Shown in pieces: positions 7,478-14,477 of a stretch of 29,313 nucleotides of DNA. Below the pieces are notes generated by a model. That model was not told the origin of the DNA. It saw only the letters and a list, made by a program, of their open reading frames with translations, and ran no database searches. Positions within the stretch are counted from its first letter, which is position 1. Each line of letters opens with the position of its first letter. The DNA comes from Pelotomaculum sp. UBA4789. GTDB lineage: Bacteria > Bacillota > Desulfotomaculia > Desulfotomaculales > Pelotomaculaceae. Both the position numbers and the translations under genes were made by a program. Location of the stretch: the NCBI GenBank assembly GCA_002402945.1, contig DHGV01000052.1, forward strand, positions 34,953 through 64,265. The letters run 5' to 3'.

Positions 7478-7816
7478 ATGGAGAACAGCATGATGAAGAA
7501 CATTAATTTTGCGGAAGTTGTAAAAATGGACCAGCTGGTGGACTATCAGGAAGGCAGGGTGATCAGCCGTACCCTGGCTCAACTGCCGCAATTCACGCTG
7601 ACGTTGTTTTCAATCAGCCAGGGAGAGGGGATCAGTGCGCATACAGCGCCCGGCGACGCTCTGGTTCAGATCCTGGACGGAGAAGCTGAGATTACCATCG
7701 GTGGTCAGCTTTTCATCGTGAAAGCCGGTGAATGCATCGTCATGCCGAAAGGCATACCTCACGCTCTGGAAGCCCGGCGCAGCTTTAAAATGCTATTAAC
7801 CGTTGTCAAAGGATAA
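7478..7816 (+). CDS. Small cupin-domain protein
   Basis: A 112-residue single-domain cupin. The two cupin motifs are visible: the first around ISAHTAPGDALVQILDGEAE and the second around AGECIVMPKGIPHAL, with His55 and the His of GIPHAL as likely metal ligands. Start ATG at 7478 has GAGGG about 12 bases upstream; an internal ATG at 7490 is an alternative. Proteins of this size and pattern are common in anaerobic Firmicutes, but their substrates are mostly unknown. It may be co-transcribed with the Cys-rich gene upstream. A dense cluster of palindromes follows its stop codon. Confidence 0.88.
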   Translation: MENSMMKNINFAEVVKMDQLVDYQEGRVISRTLAQLPQFTLTLFSISQGEGISAHTAPGDALVQILDGEAEITIGGQLFIVKAGECIVMPKGIPHALEARRSFKMLLTVVKG

Positions 7817-7859
7817 AAACAGTTTTTGTTTTAAACTTTTGTACGAATGTATTATACCT

Positions 7860-7877
7860 GGCCGGATGAATCCGGCC
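7860..7877. repeat. Palindrome, GGCCGGAT...ATCCGGCC
   Basis: A perfect 8-bp inverted repeat with a 2-base centre. First of a row of palindromes between the cupin gene and ilvD. Confidence 0.7.
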
Positions 7878-7917
7878 CTACAGTTAGGGGAGTCCCTTTC
7901 TGTTGACCCAAATAAAG

Positions 7918-7950
7918 CGGGGACATATCCTGAATTCGGATGTGTCCCCG
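7918..7950. repeat. Long palindrome with GGGGACA arms
   Basis: CGGGGACATATCC (7918-7930) and GGATGTGTCCCCG (7938-7950) pair along 13 positions with one G-T wobble, around the 7-base loop TGAATTC. It could fold as DNA or RNA. There is no T-run on the plus side, so it is probably a repeat element and not a terminator. Confidence 0.75.
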
Positions 7951-7959
7951 TTCATCTGT

Positions 7960-8000
7960 CTGGTATCACCAGAGCGTCGTAGGGTCGGCTTCAGCCGACC
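7960..8000. repeat. Two adjacent short palindromes
   Basis: CTGGTATCACCAG (7960-7972) is a 5-bp stem with a 3-base loop. GGTCGGCTTCAGCCGACC (7983-8000) is a perfect 8-bp inverted repeat with a 2-base centre. Both lie directly between the long palindrome and the next repeat copy. Confidence 0.65.
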
Positions 8001-8006
8001 ATCGTA

Positions 8007-8030
8007 TGCCACGAGAACCGTCCCCCTGGG
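8007..8030 (-). repeat. Dispersed repeat, GGGGACGGTTCT family, copy 3
   Basis: On the minus strand it reads CCCAGGGGGACGGTTCTCGT, then GGCAT, matching copies 1 and 2 at 7074-7140 in reverse. It ends seven bases from the ilvD stop codon. Confidence 0.75.
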
Positions 8031-8036
8031 TTGTTT

Positions 8037-9725
8037 TTATTCAGGAACTTTCAGCACGGCGCCCGTGCTGGAGGATGTCACCATCGCCGCGTAACGGGCC
8101 AGGTAGCTCTTGCCGGTTACCTTGGGAGCGGGCGGCCTCCAGTTTTTCTGCCGGGCGGCAAGCTCCTCATCAGACAGTTTGACACGTAAGATACGTTTGG
8201 GAATATCGATCTCTATAATATCGCCTTCCTGCAGCAGGGCGATAGGGCCGCTCTCGGAAGCTTCGGGCGAAATATGGCCGATGCAGGCGCCACGGGTGCC
8301 GCCGGAAAACCGGCCGTCAGTGATTAAGGCCACATCCTTGTCAAGCCCCATACCGGTAATCGATGACGTGGGGCTCAACATTTCACGCATGCCCGGCCCG
8401 CCTTTTGGCCCTTCATAACGGATGACCACCACATCACCCTTATTAATTTTACCTTCCATTATCGCCGCAAAGGCTTCCTCCTCGCTGTTATAAACACGTG
8501 CCGGCCCGCTATGCTTCAGCATTTCTTTGGCTACTGCCGACTGTTTCACAACCGCCCCGTCCGGAGCCAGGTTGCCTTTTAGAATGGCGATACCGCCTTC
8601 CTTACTGTAGGGGTCGTCCATGGGGCGAATAACCTGCTTGTCGCGAACCGCGGCGCCGCTGATATTCTCGCCGAGCGATTTACCCGTAACTGTTATTGCT
8701 TCCAGCTGCAGCAATCCCGCATCGGCCAGCTGTTTCAACACCGCTGAAATTCCTCCCGCCACGAACAGGTCGAAGAGGCGGTGTGTGCCGCCGGGGCTGA
8801 GTTTGGCGATGTTGGGGACACGGGTGCTGATTTTATCAAAGTCCTCAATCCTGAGAGGCACTCCAGCCTCGTCGGCAATGGCCAGGAGGTGCAGGACCGT
8901 GTTGCTGGAACCACCGATAGCCATATCCAGGGCTATGGCGTTGTGGAAGGCGTTCAGTGTCAGGATGTCCCGGGGGCGGATGTTTTCCCTGACCATCTGC
9001 ATGACCTGCTGGCCGGCAATCTTGGCCAGTGCTTTGCGCTGCCCGTACGGAGCCGGGATTGTACCGTTGCCCGGCAAACCAATACCCAGTGCTTCCACCA
9101 GGCAGTTCATGGAGTTGGCGGTAAAAAGACCGGCGCAGCTGCCGCAGGTGGGGCAGGAGCTTTGTTCCATCTCTTCCATTTCAGCGGCCGTGATCGCGCC
9201 TACTGCGTAAGCTCCCACAGCTTCAAAAAGGGGCCGCACCAGGTCCGCGTTCTGACCCATATAGGTTCCTGTCAGCATCGGCCCGCCGCCAACATACACA
9301 GACGGTATATTGAGCCTGGACGCTGCCATGAGCATGCCCGGCACGATCTTGTCACAGTTCCCTATGAGGACCAACCCGTCAAACTTATGGGCCACGACCA
9401 TGGTTTCAATTGAATCGGCAATCAGTTCACGGCTGGCGAGAGGATATTTCATGCCGTCATGATTCATGGCGATCCCGTCACATATGCCAATAACCGGGAA
9501 TTCCACCGGTGTGCCGCCTGCCGCTGCTACTCCGAGCTTGGCGGCCTGGGCCAGATCCCGCAGGTGGATGTGTCCAGGTATAATTTCGTTAAAGGCATTT
9601 ACAATGCCGATCAGCGGTTTTTTCAAATCGTCACTGGTATAGCCCATGGCGTAAAACAGAGCCCTATGCGGCGCCCGGGCAACCCCCTGTGTTACCTGCT
9701 CACTTTGAAGACAACCTTTATTCAT
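8037..9725 (-). CDS. ilvD: Dihydroxy-acid dehydratase
   Basis: Dehydrates 2,3-dihydroxy-isovalerate and the related C6 diol to the 2-keto acids in valine and isoleucine synthesis. At 562 residues it is full length. Iron-sulfur cysteines are seen in GNCDKIVPGM (Cys124) and in SCPTCGSCAGLFTANSMN (Cys191, 194, 197). The region near residue 45 reads NAFNEIIPGHIHL, with no extra Cys, as in the oxygen-sensitive [4Fe-4S] bacterial type. ATG start with AAGGAGG upstream. It is transcribed divergently from the MBL hydrolase gene at 9844. No other branched-chain biosynthesis gene lies in the window, so ilvD stands alone here. Its 3' end abuts the palindrome cluster at 7860-8030. Confidence 0.97.
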   Translation of the reverse strand: MNKGCLQSEQVTQGVARAPHRALFYAMGYTSDDLKKPLIGIVNAFNEIIPGHIHLRDLAQAAKLGVAAAGGTPVEFPVIGICDGIAMNHDGMKYPLASRELIADSIETMVVAHKFDGLVLIGNCDKIVPGMLMAASRLNIPSVYVGGGPMLTGTYMGQNADLVRPLFEAVGAYAVGAITAAEMEEMEQSSCPTCGSCAGLFTANSMNCLVEALGIGLPGNGTIPAPYGQRKALAKIAGQQVMQMVRENIRPRDILTLNAFHNAIALDMAIGGSSNTVLHLLAIADEAGVPLRIEDFDKISTRVPNIAKLSPGGTHRLFDLFVAGGISAVLKQLADAGLLQLEAITVTGKSLGENISGAAVRDKQVIRPMDDPYSKEGGIAILKGNLAPDGAVVKQSAVAKEMLKHSGPARVYNSEEEAFAAIMEGKINKGDVVVIRYEGPKGGPGMREMLSPTSSITGMGLDKDVALITDGRFSGGTRGACIGHISPEASESGPIALLQEGDIIEIDIPKRILRVKLSDEELAARQKNWRPPAPKVTGKSYLARYAAMVTSSSTGAVLKVPE

Positions 9726-9843
9726 AAAAAAGCCTCCTTAATTAAATTGTCTTAATAATTTTAACACGACTGGGCGGCTTGTGCCATGTAAAAAAACCTG
9801 TTTTTAGTATAAGATTAAGCTAGCCTGTAAAGGAGGCGGACTG

Positions 9844-10632
9844 GTGGACAATATCAATTTTATCAAGTTCTTGGGCACCTCAGGGGGCAGGGTTGTGATG
9901 GCCAGGCAGCTGAGATCTTCCGCAGGAGTTTACATCTCTTTAAAAAACAAGAAAATAATTTTAGATCCGGGTCCCGGCACGCTGGTTAGGATGGCTGCCT
10001 CAAAACCCAGGATTGATGTTGAAGAACTGGATGCTATTATCCTGACGCACTCCCATATTGACCACAGCAATGACTTGAATGTGCTGATCGACTCCATGAC
10101 AGGCGGAGGGTGGCGCAAACGCGGCGTGTTGTTTGCCCCGGCAGAATGCATTTCCGGTGAGTTGTCGGTGCTCCTGAACTACCTGCGTGGTTTTCTGGAG
10201 GATATCGTGGTGTTGGAAGAGGACAGGGAGTACAGACTGGGTGACCTGGTTTTTTCAACCTCGGTTAGACACCAGCATCCCGCGGAAACATACGGCATCA
10301 AGTTTAATATCGACGGCAGGATAGTATCATTTTTAGTCGACACAAAATTCTTTCCTGGTCTAATGGAAAGCTATAAAGGGTCAGATGTTATGATCTTCAA
10401 CGTGGTGAGGTACATGCCTCATGTAAGCGCTGAAGTGATGCACCTGAATATTGATGATGTTAAAAATATTATTTCAACAATAAAGCCCGGCAAAGCGATA
10501 TTAACGCACTTCGGCAGGACCATGCTGAAGGCCAGGCCCTGGGAACTGGCTGGAAGGCTGGCGATTGAGCTGGGCACTGAAGTCACAGCCGCTTCTGATG
10601 GGATGACAGTATTTATTGATCAGGCGGAATAG
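9844..10632 (+). CDS. Metallo-beta-lactamase fold hydrolase
   Basis: A 262-residue cytoplasmic MBL-fold protein resembling the RNase Z-like branch. Metal ligands are complete: HSHIDH (His69, His71, Asp73, His74), a His at 143 or 145 in RHQHPAE, Asp166 in FLVDTKFF and His222 in AILTHFGRT. The N-terminal FLGTSGGR is typical of this group. It is shorter than RNase Z and I see no clear tRNA-binding exosite, so the substrate is unknown (a phosphodiester or similar ester is likely). Start GTG with AAAGGAGG upstream; a CTG one codon earlier is in frame but less likely. It is divergent from ilvD and is followed by a lipoprotein gene. Confidence 0.9.
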   Translation: MDNINFIKFLGTSGGRVVMARQLRSSAGVYISLKNKKIILDPGPGTLVRMAASKPRIDVEELDAIILTHSHIDHSNDLNVLIDSMTGGGWRKRGVLFAPAECISGELSVLLNYLRGFLEDIVVLEEDREYRLGDLVFSTSVRHQHPAETYGIKFNIDGRIVSFLVDTKFFPGLMESYKGSDVMIFNVVRYMPHVSAEVMHLNIDDVKNIISTIKPGKAILTHFGRTMLKARPWELAGRLAIELGTEVTAASDGMTVFIDQAE

Positions 10633-10697
10633 CCATAGAAGGATAACTTCCCCGGCGTCCTATTGGTTAGTTTTACAATAAAGAAAGGGTGACGGCT

Positions 10698-11582
10698 GTG
10701 AAAAAAATATTATTTGGAGCATTAATTGTTGTTCTGCTCATCTTTGGCGGCTGTGCAAAAGCTGACAAAACAAATGATACCGGGCGGGTAAACCCCAGCC
10801 AGGAAGAACTCATGAACCAATACCAGGTCCTGATAAATGAAAACAAGCCTGCCGGGGAATTGGCTGGTTTTATTGAAGCGAACAAAACCTACCTCAGCCA
10901 GGAGAATTTTGATAAAACAATTGTAAATCTTATAGAAGTCCTGCAGAAACAGCTGAAAGACTATGAAGACAAGATATTTTCTCAGGAAATAAATATTATC
11001 GTGAACAACTACAAGTATGAAGACTTGATCCAGCTGCAGAACATAAAAGAAGACAATATTAAGAACCTGTTGCAGGATGCCTTCAGCAACGGCTACAAAC
11101 TTTCCGTATCCGAGGGCATGTATTATTTTGAAATTGATTATGATAAAATACTGAAAGATTTCGGCGGTTACACTTCAACTGAAACTGCCGGGTATCTTGA
11201 GATCATGTCTGATGAATACAACAAGCATTTTGCTGAAGACGCGGCCCTGGTGATAAGCCTGGATGAGCTGGCAAACAGAATTGTAAAAACGGAAAAATAT
11301 ATTGACAGTTATCCTGATTTTGTCCTGATACAGCAGGTTAAGCAGCTGCACAACTATTACCTGAAGGCCTATCTGCTTGGCTTAAACAATACCCCTTTAT
11401 TTGATTACCAGACAGAAAAAACAAAAGAATCGTTCTTAAAAAGCTATGAAAATACTATCGCCAACCAGAAGGGAACAAAACTTGCGGCTATACTGGAGGA
11501 ATATCAGACCCTGCTCGAGAGGAGCGATTACACGAGATCGGAAGAAATAATGAATTATATAAACAGGGTGACACAAGGATAA
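10698..11582 (+). CDS. Lipoprotein, unknown function
   Basis: A 294-residue predicted lipoprotein. GTG at 10698 is chosen because AAAGGGTGA lies six bases upstream; the frame is also open at GTG 10689. The N-terminus is a lipoprotein signal (KK, hydrophobic core, FGGC with Cys19 as the lipidated residue). The mature part is charged and rich in Lys, Glu, Asn and Tyr, probably mostly helical, with coiled-coil-like stretches such as NLIEVLQKQLKDYEDKIFSQ. There are no further cysteines and no recognised enzymatic motif. It should sit on the outer face of the cell membrane. It is 65 bases after the MBL gene; whether they share a transcript is unclear. Confidence 0.8.
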   Translation: MKKILFGALIVVLLIFGGCAKADKTNDTGRVNPSQEELMNQYQVLINENKPAGELAGFIEANKTYLSQENFDKTIVNLIEVLQKQLKDYEDKIFSQEINIIVNNYKYEDLIQLQNIKEDNIKNLLQDAFSNGYKLSVSEGMYYFEIDYDKILKDFGGYTSTETAGYLEIMSDEYNKHFAEDAALVISLDELANRIVKTEKYIDSYPDFVLIQQVKQLHNYYLKAYLLGLNNTPLFDYQTEKTKESFLKSYENTIANQKGTKLAAILEEYQTLLERSDYTRSEEIMNYINRVTQG

Positions 11583-11634
11583 CACATTTTCAGCCTTAAT
11601 CGATTTCCGGCAGGTGACAGCTGTGATTTAGCAA

Positions 11635-11662
11635 TTGCGTTTATATTTTTATCTGGTATAAT
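11635..11662 (+). promoter_or_regulatory. Predicted sigma-A promoter of tatA
   Basis: TTGCGT (11635-11640), a 16-base spacer and a perfect TATAAT (11657-11662) preceded by TGG (extended -10). It lies 31 bases upstream of the tatA start. Confidence 0.7.
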
Positions 11663-11692
11663 CATCATAAGACCTTAAAAGGGGGGACAAGC

Positions 11693-11887
11693 ATGTTTTC
11701 AGGCGCGTTACAGCCCTTGCACTTAGTACTTATCCTGGTAGTGGTCCTGATTATTTTCGGGCCGGGCAAGCTGCCGGATGTAGGCAAGGCAGTGGGCAAA
11801 ACCATACGGGAATTTAAACGTTCCAGTCAGGCTGACATCGAAGACCAGGAGGAAGTAAAAGCAAAAGATCAGGCAACCAAGGCCTAG
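11693..11887 (+). CDS. tatA: Twin-arginine translocase subunit TatA/TatE
   Basis: A 64-residue membrane protein of the twin-arginine export system. It has the short N-terminal transmembrane helix (about residues 9-22, LHLVLILVVVLIIF), the hinge FGPGKLPD and an amphipathic helix (VGKAVGKTIREFKRS), then a charged tail. TatA oligomers form the passage for folded proteins together with TatC. No tatC is present in the window, so this is a stand-alone copy. ATG start with AAAGGGGGG upstream, its own promoter at 11635-11662 and a terminator at 11950-11980 make a single-gene transcript likely. Confidence 0.95.
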   Translation: MFSGALQPLHLVLILVVVLIIFGPGKLPDVGKAVGKTIREFKRSSQADIEDQEEVKAKDQATKA

Positions 11888-11949
11888 GCACAGAAATAAG
11901 CTATAGAGAAACATGATCCTGAAAATCTATATAAAGCCCTATAAAACAG

Positions 11950-11980
11950 CTCGCCATATTCTGGCGGGTTTTTGTTTTGT
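11950..11980 (+). terminator. Intrinsic terminator after tatA
   Basis: CTCGCCA (11950-11956) pairs with TGGCGGG (11962-11968) around a 5-base loop, followed by a T-rich run. It lies about 60 bases after the tatA stop. Confidence 0.8.
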
Positions 11981-12073
11981 CTGGTTTGCAAATGTTTTAC
12001 AGATGACTTAACTCATTGGGCTTTCAAGTATGATAAAATATGGGCGGGAATATTTTAAAGGAGTGCGGATGTC

Positions 12074-12853
12074 ATGGAAAGTAAAATAGCTAAGGCAGTG
12101 GGCATGAAGTATTCACCGGTCGCTGTGGTCTTCACCAACGAAAAACCCGAGCCGGCCCTGCAATTCAAGGAGGGGCGGTGGGGCTGCGCGGTTTCCATGT
12201 TAAACGCCGCGGCCAAGGGGAAAACGGCAGTGTTTGACAGGAAAACTTTCGGATGCACCGGCGGCGGCACAGGATTAGGCTTCGGCGATACTTATAAGAA
12301 TTTTCCCGGCGGCATAGAGTACTTCTTGTCAACAGGCAACAAGGAATTTACCGGGACCGACATGGGCAGGAATATTGTCAGGAACATGCCGGCCCTCGAA
12401 CATGGTGAACGTTATGTGAAAAATCCGGAATTAGCAAGAAAATTTATTGATGCTCTCCCGGTAGTGGACGTGCCCACGGAATATATTGTCTTTAAGCCGC
12501 TGGAAAAGCTGGCTGCTGGTGAAATCCCAAGGGTTGTGATATTCCTGGCCAATCCCGACCAGTTATCCGCTCTGGTAGTCCTGGCCAACTATGAGCGCGA
12601 AACAACTGATAATGTTATCGCGCCTTTTGGAGCCGGGTGTCACAGCGTCTGCATCTTCCCTTACAGGGAAGCTGAGGCCGAAAATCCGAGGGCGATTATC
12701 GGGCTCACTGATGTTTCCGCCAGAAAACAGGTGGACAAGGACATCCTCTCATTTACAGTGCCGTTGAAGATGTTTCTGGAGATGGAGTCAAATGTGGAGG
12801 GCAGCTTTTTAGGAAATGAAGAATGGCTGAAAGTACGGGAAAGAAATCAGTAA
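12074..12853 (+). CDS. DUF169 family protein
   Basis: A 259-residue protein matching the DUF169 family by its pattern: KYSPVAVVF near the start, a Cys-containing region GCAVSML and GCTGGGTGLGF, and the later AGCHSVCIFPY. The conserved cysteines suggest metal or cofactor binding, but the family has no settled function; members are common in methanogens and anaerobic bacteria. No signal peptide or membrane segment is seen, so it is cytoplasmic. ATG start with AAAGGAG about ten bases upstream. It follows the tatA terminator and is followed by a hairpin at 12882-12913, so it is probably monocistronic. The 60 bases upstream are A/T-rich without a convincing promoter. Confidence 0.85.
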   Translation: MESKIAKAVGMKYSPVAVVFTNEKPEPALQFKEGRWGCAVSMLNAAAKGKTAVFDRKTFGCTGGGTGLGFGDTYKNFPGGIEYFLSTGNKEFTGTDMGRNIVRNMPALEHGERYVKNPELARKFIDALPVVDVPTEYIVFKPLEKLAAGEIPRVVIFLANPDQLSALVVLANYERETTDNVIAPFGAGCHSVCIFPYREAEAENPRAIIGLTDVSARKQVDKDILSFTVPLKMFLEMESNVEGSFLGNEEWLKVRERNQ

Positions 12854-12881
12854 ACATATTTTCGATAAGCATAAAAAATGA

Positions 12882-12913
12882 AAGGCCGCTGTCAGTTCAT
12901 CAACAGCGGCCTT
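12882..12913. terminator. Bidirectional terminator hairpin
   Basis: AAGGCCGCTGT (12882-12892) pairs perfectly with ACAGCGGCCTT (12903-12913), an 11-bp stem with a 10-base loop, between two convergent genes. The T-run is weak on the plus strand (TTAATAT) and better on the minus strand (TTTCATTTTTT), so it may end both transcripts. Confidence 0.75.
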
Positions 12914-12993
12914 AATATGAGATACATAATGTGATAATCTAATATGCAAAAATTGTATGATAATTTTTCAGTTCCCGGCTCCCTAATTTGTCG

Positions 12994-14016
12994 TTAATCT
13001 TCCCGGCGGACACAGTTTCTTCCGTCCATTTTTGCCTGGTTCAATGCTTTATCAGCCCTCTTTATAATTGTGTCAATGTTTTCCCCCACAGTAGTTCTCA
13101 AGGCTGTAACCCCAAAACTTGCTGATAGTTTAACATTATCAAGGCCGGGAACTTTTAATTTTTGTACATTTTCGCACAGCGAAGAGGCTTTTTTGAAAGA
13201 ATCTTCCCTGCCGGCCCCGGGCAAACACACGATAAATTCTTCAGCGCCGTAGCGGCCGACAAAATCATATGTACGGCACTGCTGCATCAGGAAATCAGCC
13301 AGTATTTTCAGGACTTCGTCACCTGCCTGCTTGCCGGTGGTATCGTTAATTTGCTCAAGGCAATCTAAATCAACAAGAACCACACCCAGAGACAGATTTT
13401 CCCGCCTGGCCCTGTTAATTTCAGCATCAAGACGCTTATCGAAAGCCCGCCGGGTTAAAGCGCCGGTCAGGTGATCAGTGTTTGAAAGCATTTCAGCGCG
13501 CTTGCGCGCTAATTCCTCTTTTCGCTTGGAGAGTACCAGGCTGCTGATGTCATTGAATGATTCGTAAGTGGTTTTGGCCAGCTCCTTATAGGCTGCCTTG
13601 ATTTCTTCGTAAGCTTTTTTTAGTTCTTTGTATTCATTCACAATATCACCGGATGTTTCGGCTGCCTCATTTTCAGACAGGATGCTGATAATACAGAGGA
13701 GCATTTCTTCATTGTCTATACTGGCGCTCCTGGCGATGATCTCTACAGGTAAGACCATCCCGCTTTTACTCGCCTGTAATGTTTTGTATTTGATGGCCTG
13801 GCCGGCTGAGCCCTTAATCGTTTCCGGCACGTCAAAATTATCGCCGGGGGCGCACAGGTCCTGTATGTTCATGGCCAGCAGTTCCCCGCGATTGTATTCA
13901 TATGCTGACAGCGCGGTATCATTCGCATCAACAATTCGCCCGTCACGGCCGATTAAGAGGACAATATCATTGTTTTGCTGTAAGAGATACCGGAAGAGGG
14001 ATTGGAACATTTTCAT
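12994..14016 (-). CDS. PAS-GGDEF protein with altered signature (GAEEF)
   Basis: A 340-residue cytoplasmic signalling protein. A PAS domain occupies about residues 15-120 (DIVLLIGRDGRIVDANDTAL), a helical linker about 125-175 (KELKKAYEEIKAAYKELAKT), and a GGDEF domain the last 165 residues (NTDHLTGALTRRAFDKRL). The active-site loop reads RYGAEEF in place of GGDEF or GGEEF. An RTYD motif lies exactly five residues before it, the place of the inhibitory I-site. Such proteins make cyclic di-GMP; the Gly to Ala change may lower or abolish activity. Starts at 14022 (TTG), 14016 (ATG) and 14010 (ATG) are all in frame; GGTGAT before 14010 makes that one also possible. It converges on the DUF169 gene. 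Confidence 0.92.
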   Translation of the reverse strand: MKMFQSLFRYLLQQNNDIVLLIGRDGRIVDANDTALSAYEYNRGELLAMNIQDLCAPGDNFDVPETIKGSAGQAIKYKTLQASKSGMVLPVEIIARSASIDNEEMLLCIISILSENEAAETSGDIVNEYKELKKAYEEIKAAYKELAKTTYESFNDISSLVLSKRKEELARKRAEMLSNTDHLTGALTRRAFDKRLDAEINRARRENLSLGVVLVDLDCLEQINDTTGKQAGDEVLKILADFLMQQCRTYDFVGRYGAEEFIVCLPGAGREDSFKKASSLCENVQKLKVPGLDNVKLSASFGVTALRTTVGENIDTIIKRADKALNQAKMDGRNCVRRED

Positions 14017-14189
14017 CACCAAACTTTAATGATTTCTTTAAAATTGATATCTTCGGCGGAAAACAGCAATATTCCTTTATTTGGTTTAATTTAATAACAT
14101 ATTTTTCTTTACACCCAGGGCAGAGATGTCATGTTCTTTTAGCTGCGTAATGTTTTTAGTGATTAGAATAAAAAACAAAGAAAAGATTT

Positions 14190-14224
14190 TTCTGTGTTGC
14201 AGGAAATTCACCGCTGCCACAGAA
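14190..14224 (+). promoter_or_regulatory. Bulged hairpin in the dctPQM leader
   Basis: TTCTGTG (14190-14196) pairs with CACAGAA (14218-14224); inside it, after a 2-base bulge, GCAG pairs with CTGC around an 11-base loop. Eleven base pairs in all. It matches no riboswitch class that I recognise. Confidence 0.5.
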
Positions 14225-14418
14225 TATTATGATAGAGTTTTTCGGGAAGGAAGGTGAAAAATACCGGTTTATTGACAGTGTTTTTCATTACAGCAGCACG
14301 GTAGAATTAATGATGTACAAAGATTTATTGAAATGTAGGATGGTAATACGGCAGGCAAAGGGAGTATCATGTTATTTTTTATTCCCATTTCAAGTAAAAA
14401 TGATTTTACTGCTCGCCT

Positions 14419-14447
14419 AAAACTCCTATAGGGGTTTTTTTATTTTG
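14419..14447 (+). terminator. Terminator or attenuator just upstream of dctP
   Basis: AAAACTCC (14419-14426) pairs with GGGGTTTT (14431-14438; one G-T wobble) around a TATA loop, and runs into TTTATTTT. It lies only 17 bases before the dctP ribosome site, leaving almost no room for a promoter after it. Confidence 0.6.
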
Positions 14448-14477
14448 CAAAAATATTTTACACAAGGAGGAAAAACA

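Larger units (their letters stand above)
14017..14477 (+). other. Non-coding leader region upstream of the TRAP operon
   Basis: About 460 bases without a convincing gene, between the divergent GGDEF gene and dctP. It holds a -10-like TAGAAT (14164-14169) without a good -35, a stable hairpin at 14190-14224 and a terminator-like hairpin at 14419-14445. The only open frame of note (14229-14420) has no ribosome site and odd composition. The region reads as the 5' leader of dctPQM. Confidence 0.5.

Noticed and set aside
7918..7950. The long GGGGACA palindrome as an ordinary intrinsic terminator
   Set aside because: There is no T-run on either side and it lies among other repeat palindromes, so repeat element is the better reading.
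8620..9413. Long open frames on the plus strand opposite ilvD (196 and 210 codons)
   Set aside because: They lie antisense to a clear full-length ilvD, have no ribosome sites and their proteins resemble nothing; they are by-products of ilvD codon use.
9779..9813. Promoter for the MBL gene using TTGTGC and TATAAG
   Set aside because: The spacer would be 23 bases, too long for a sigma-A promoter.
14229..14420. A 63-codon open frame in the dctP leader
   Set aside because: No ribosome site, odd composition and an end inside the terminator-like hairpin; more likely part of an untranslated leader.
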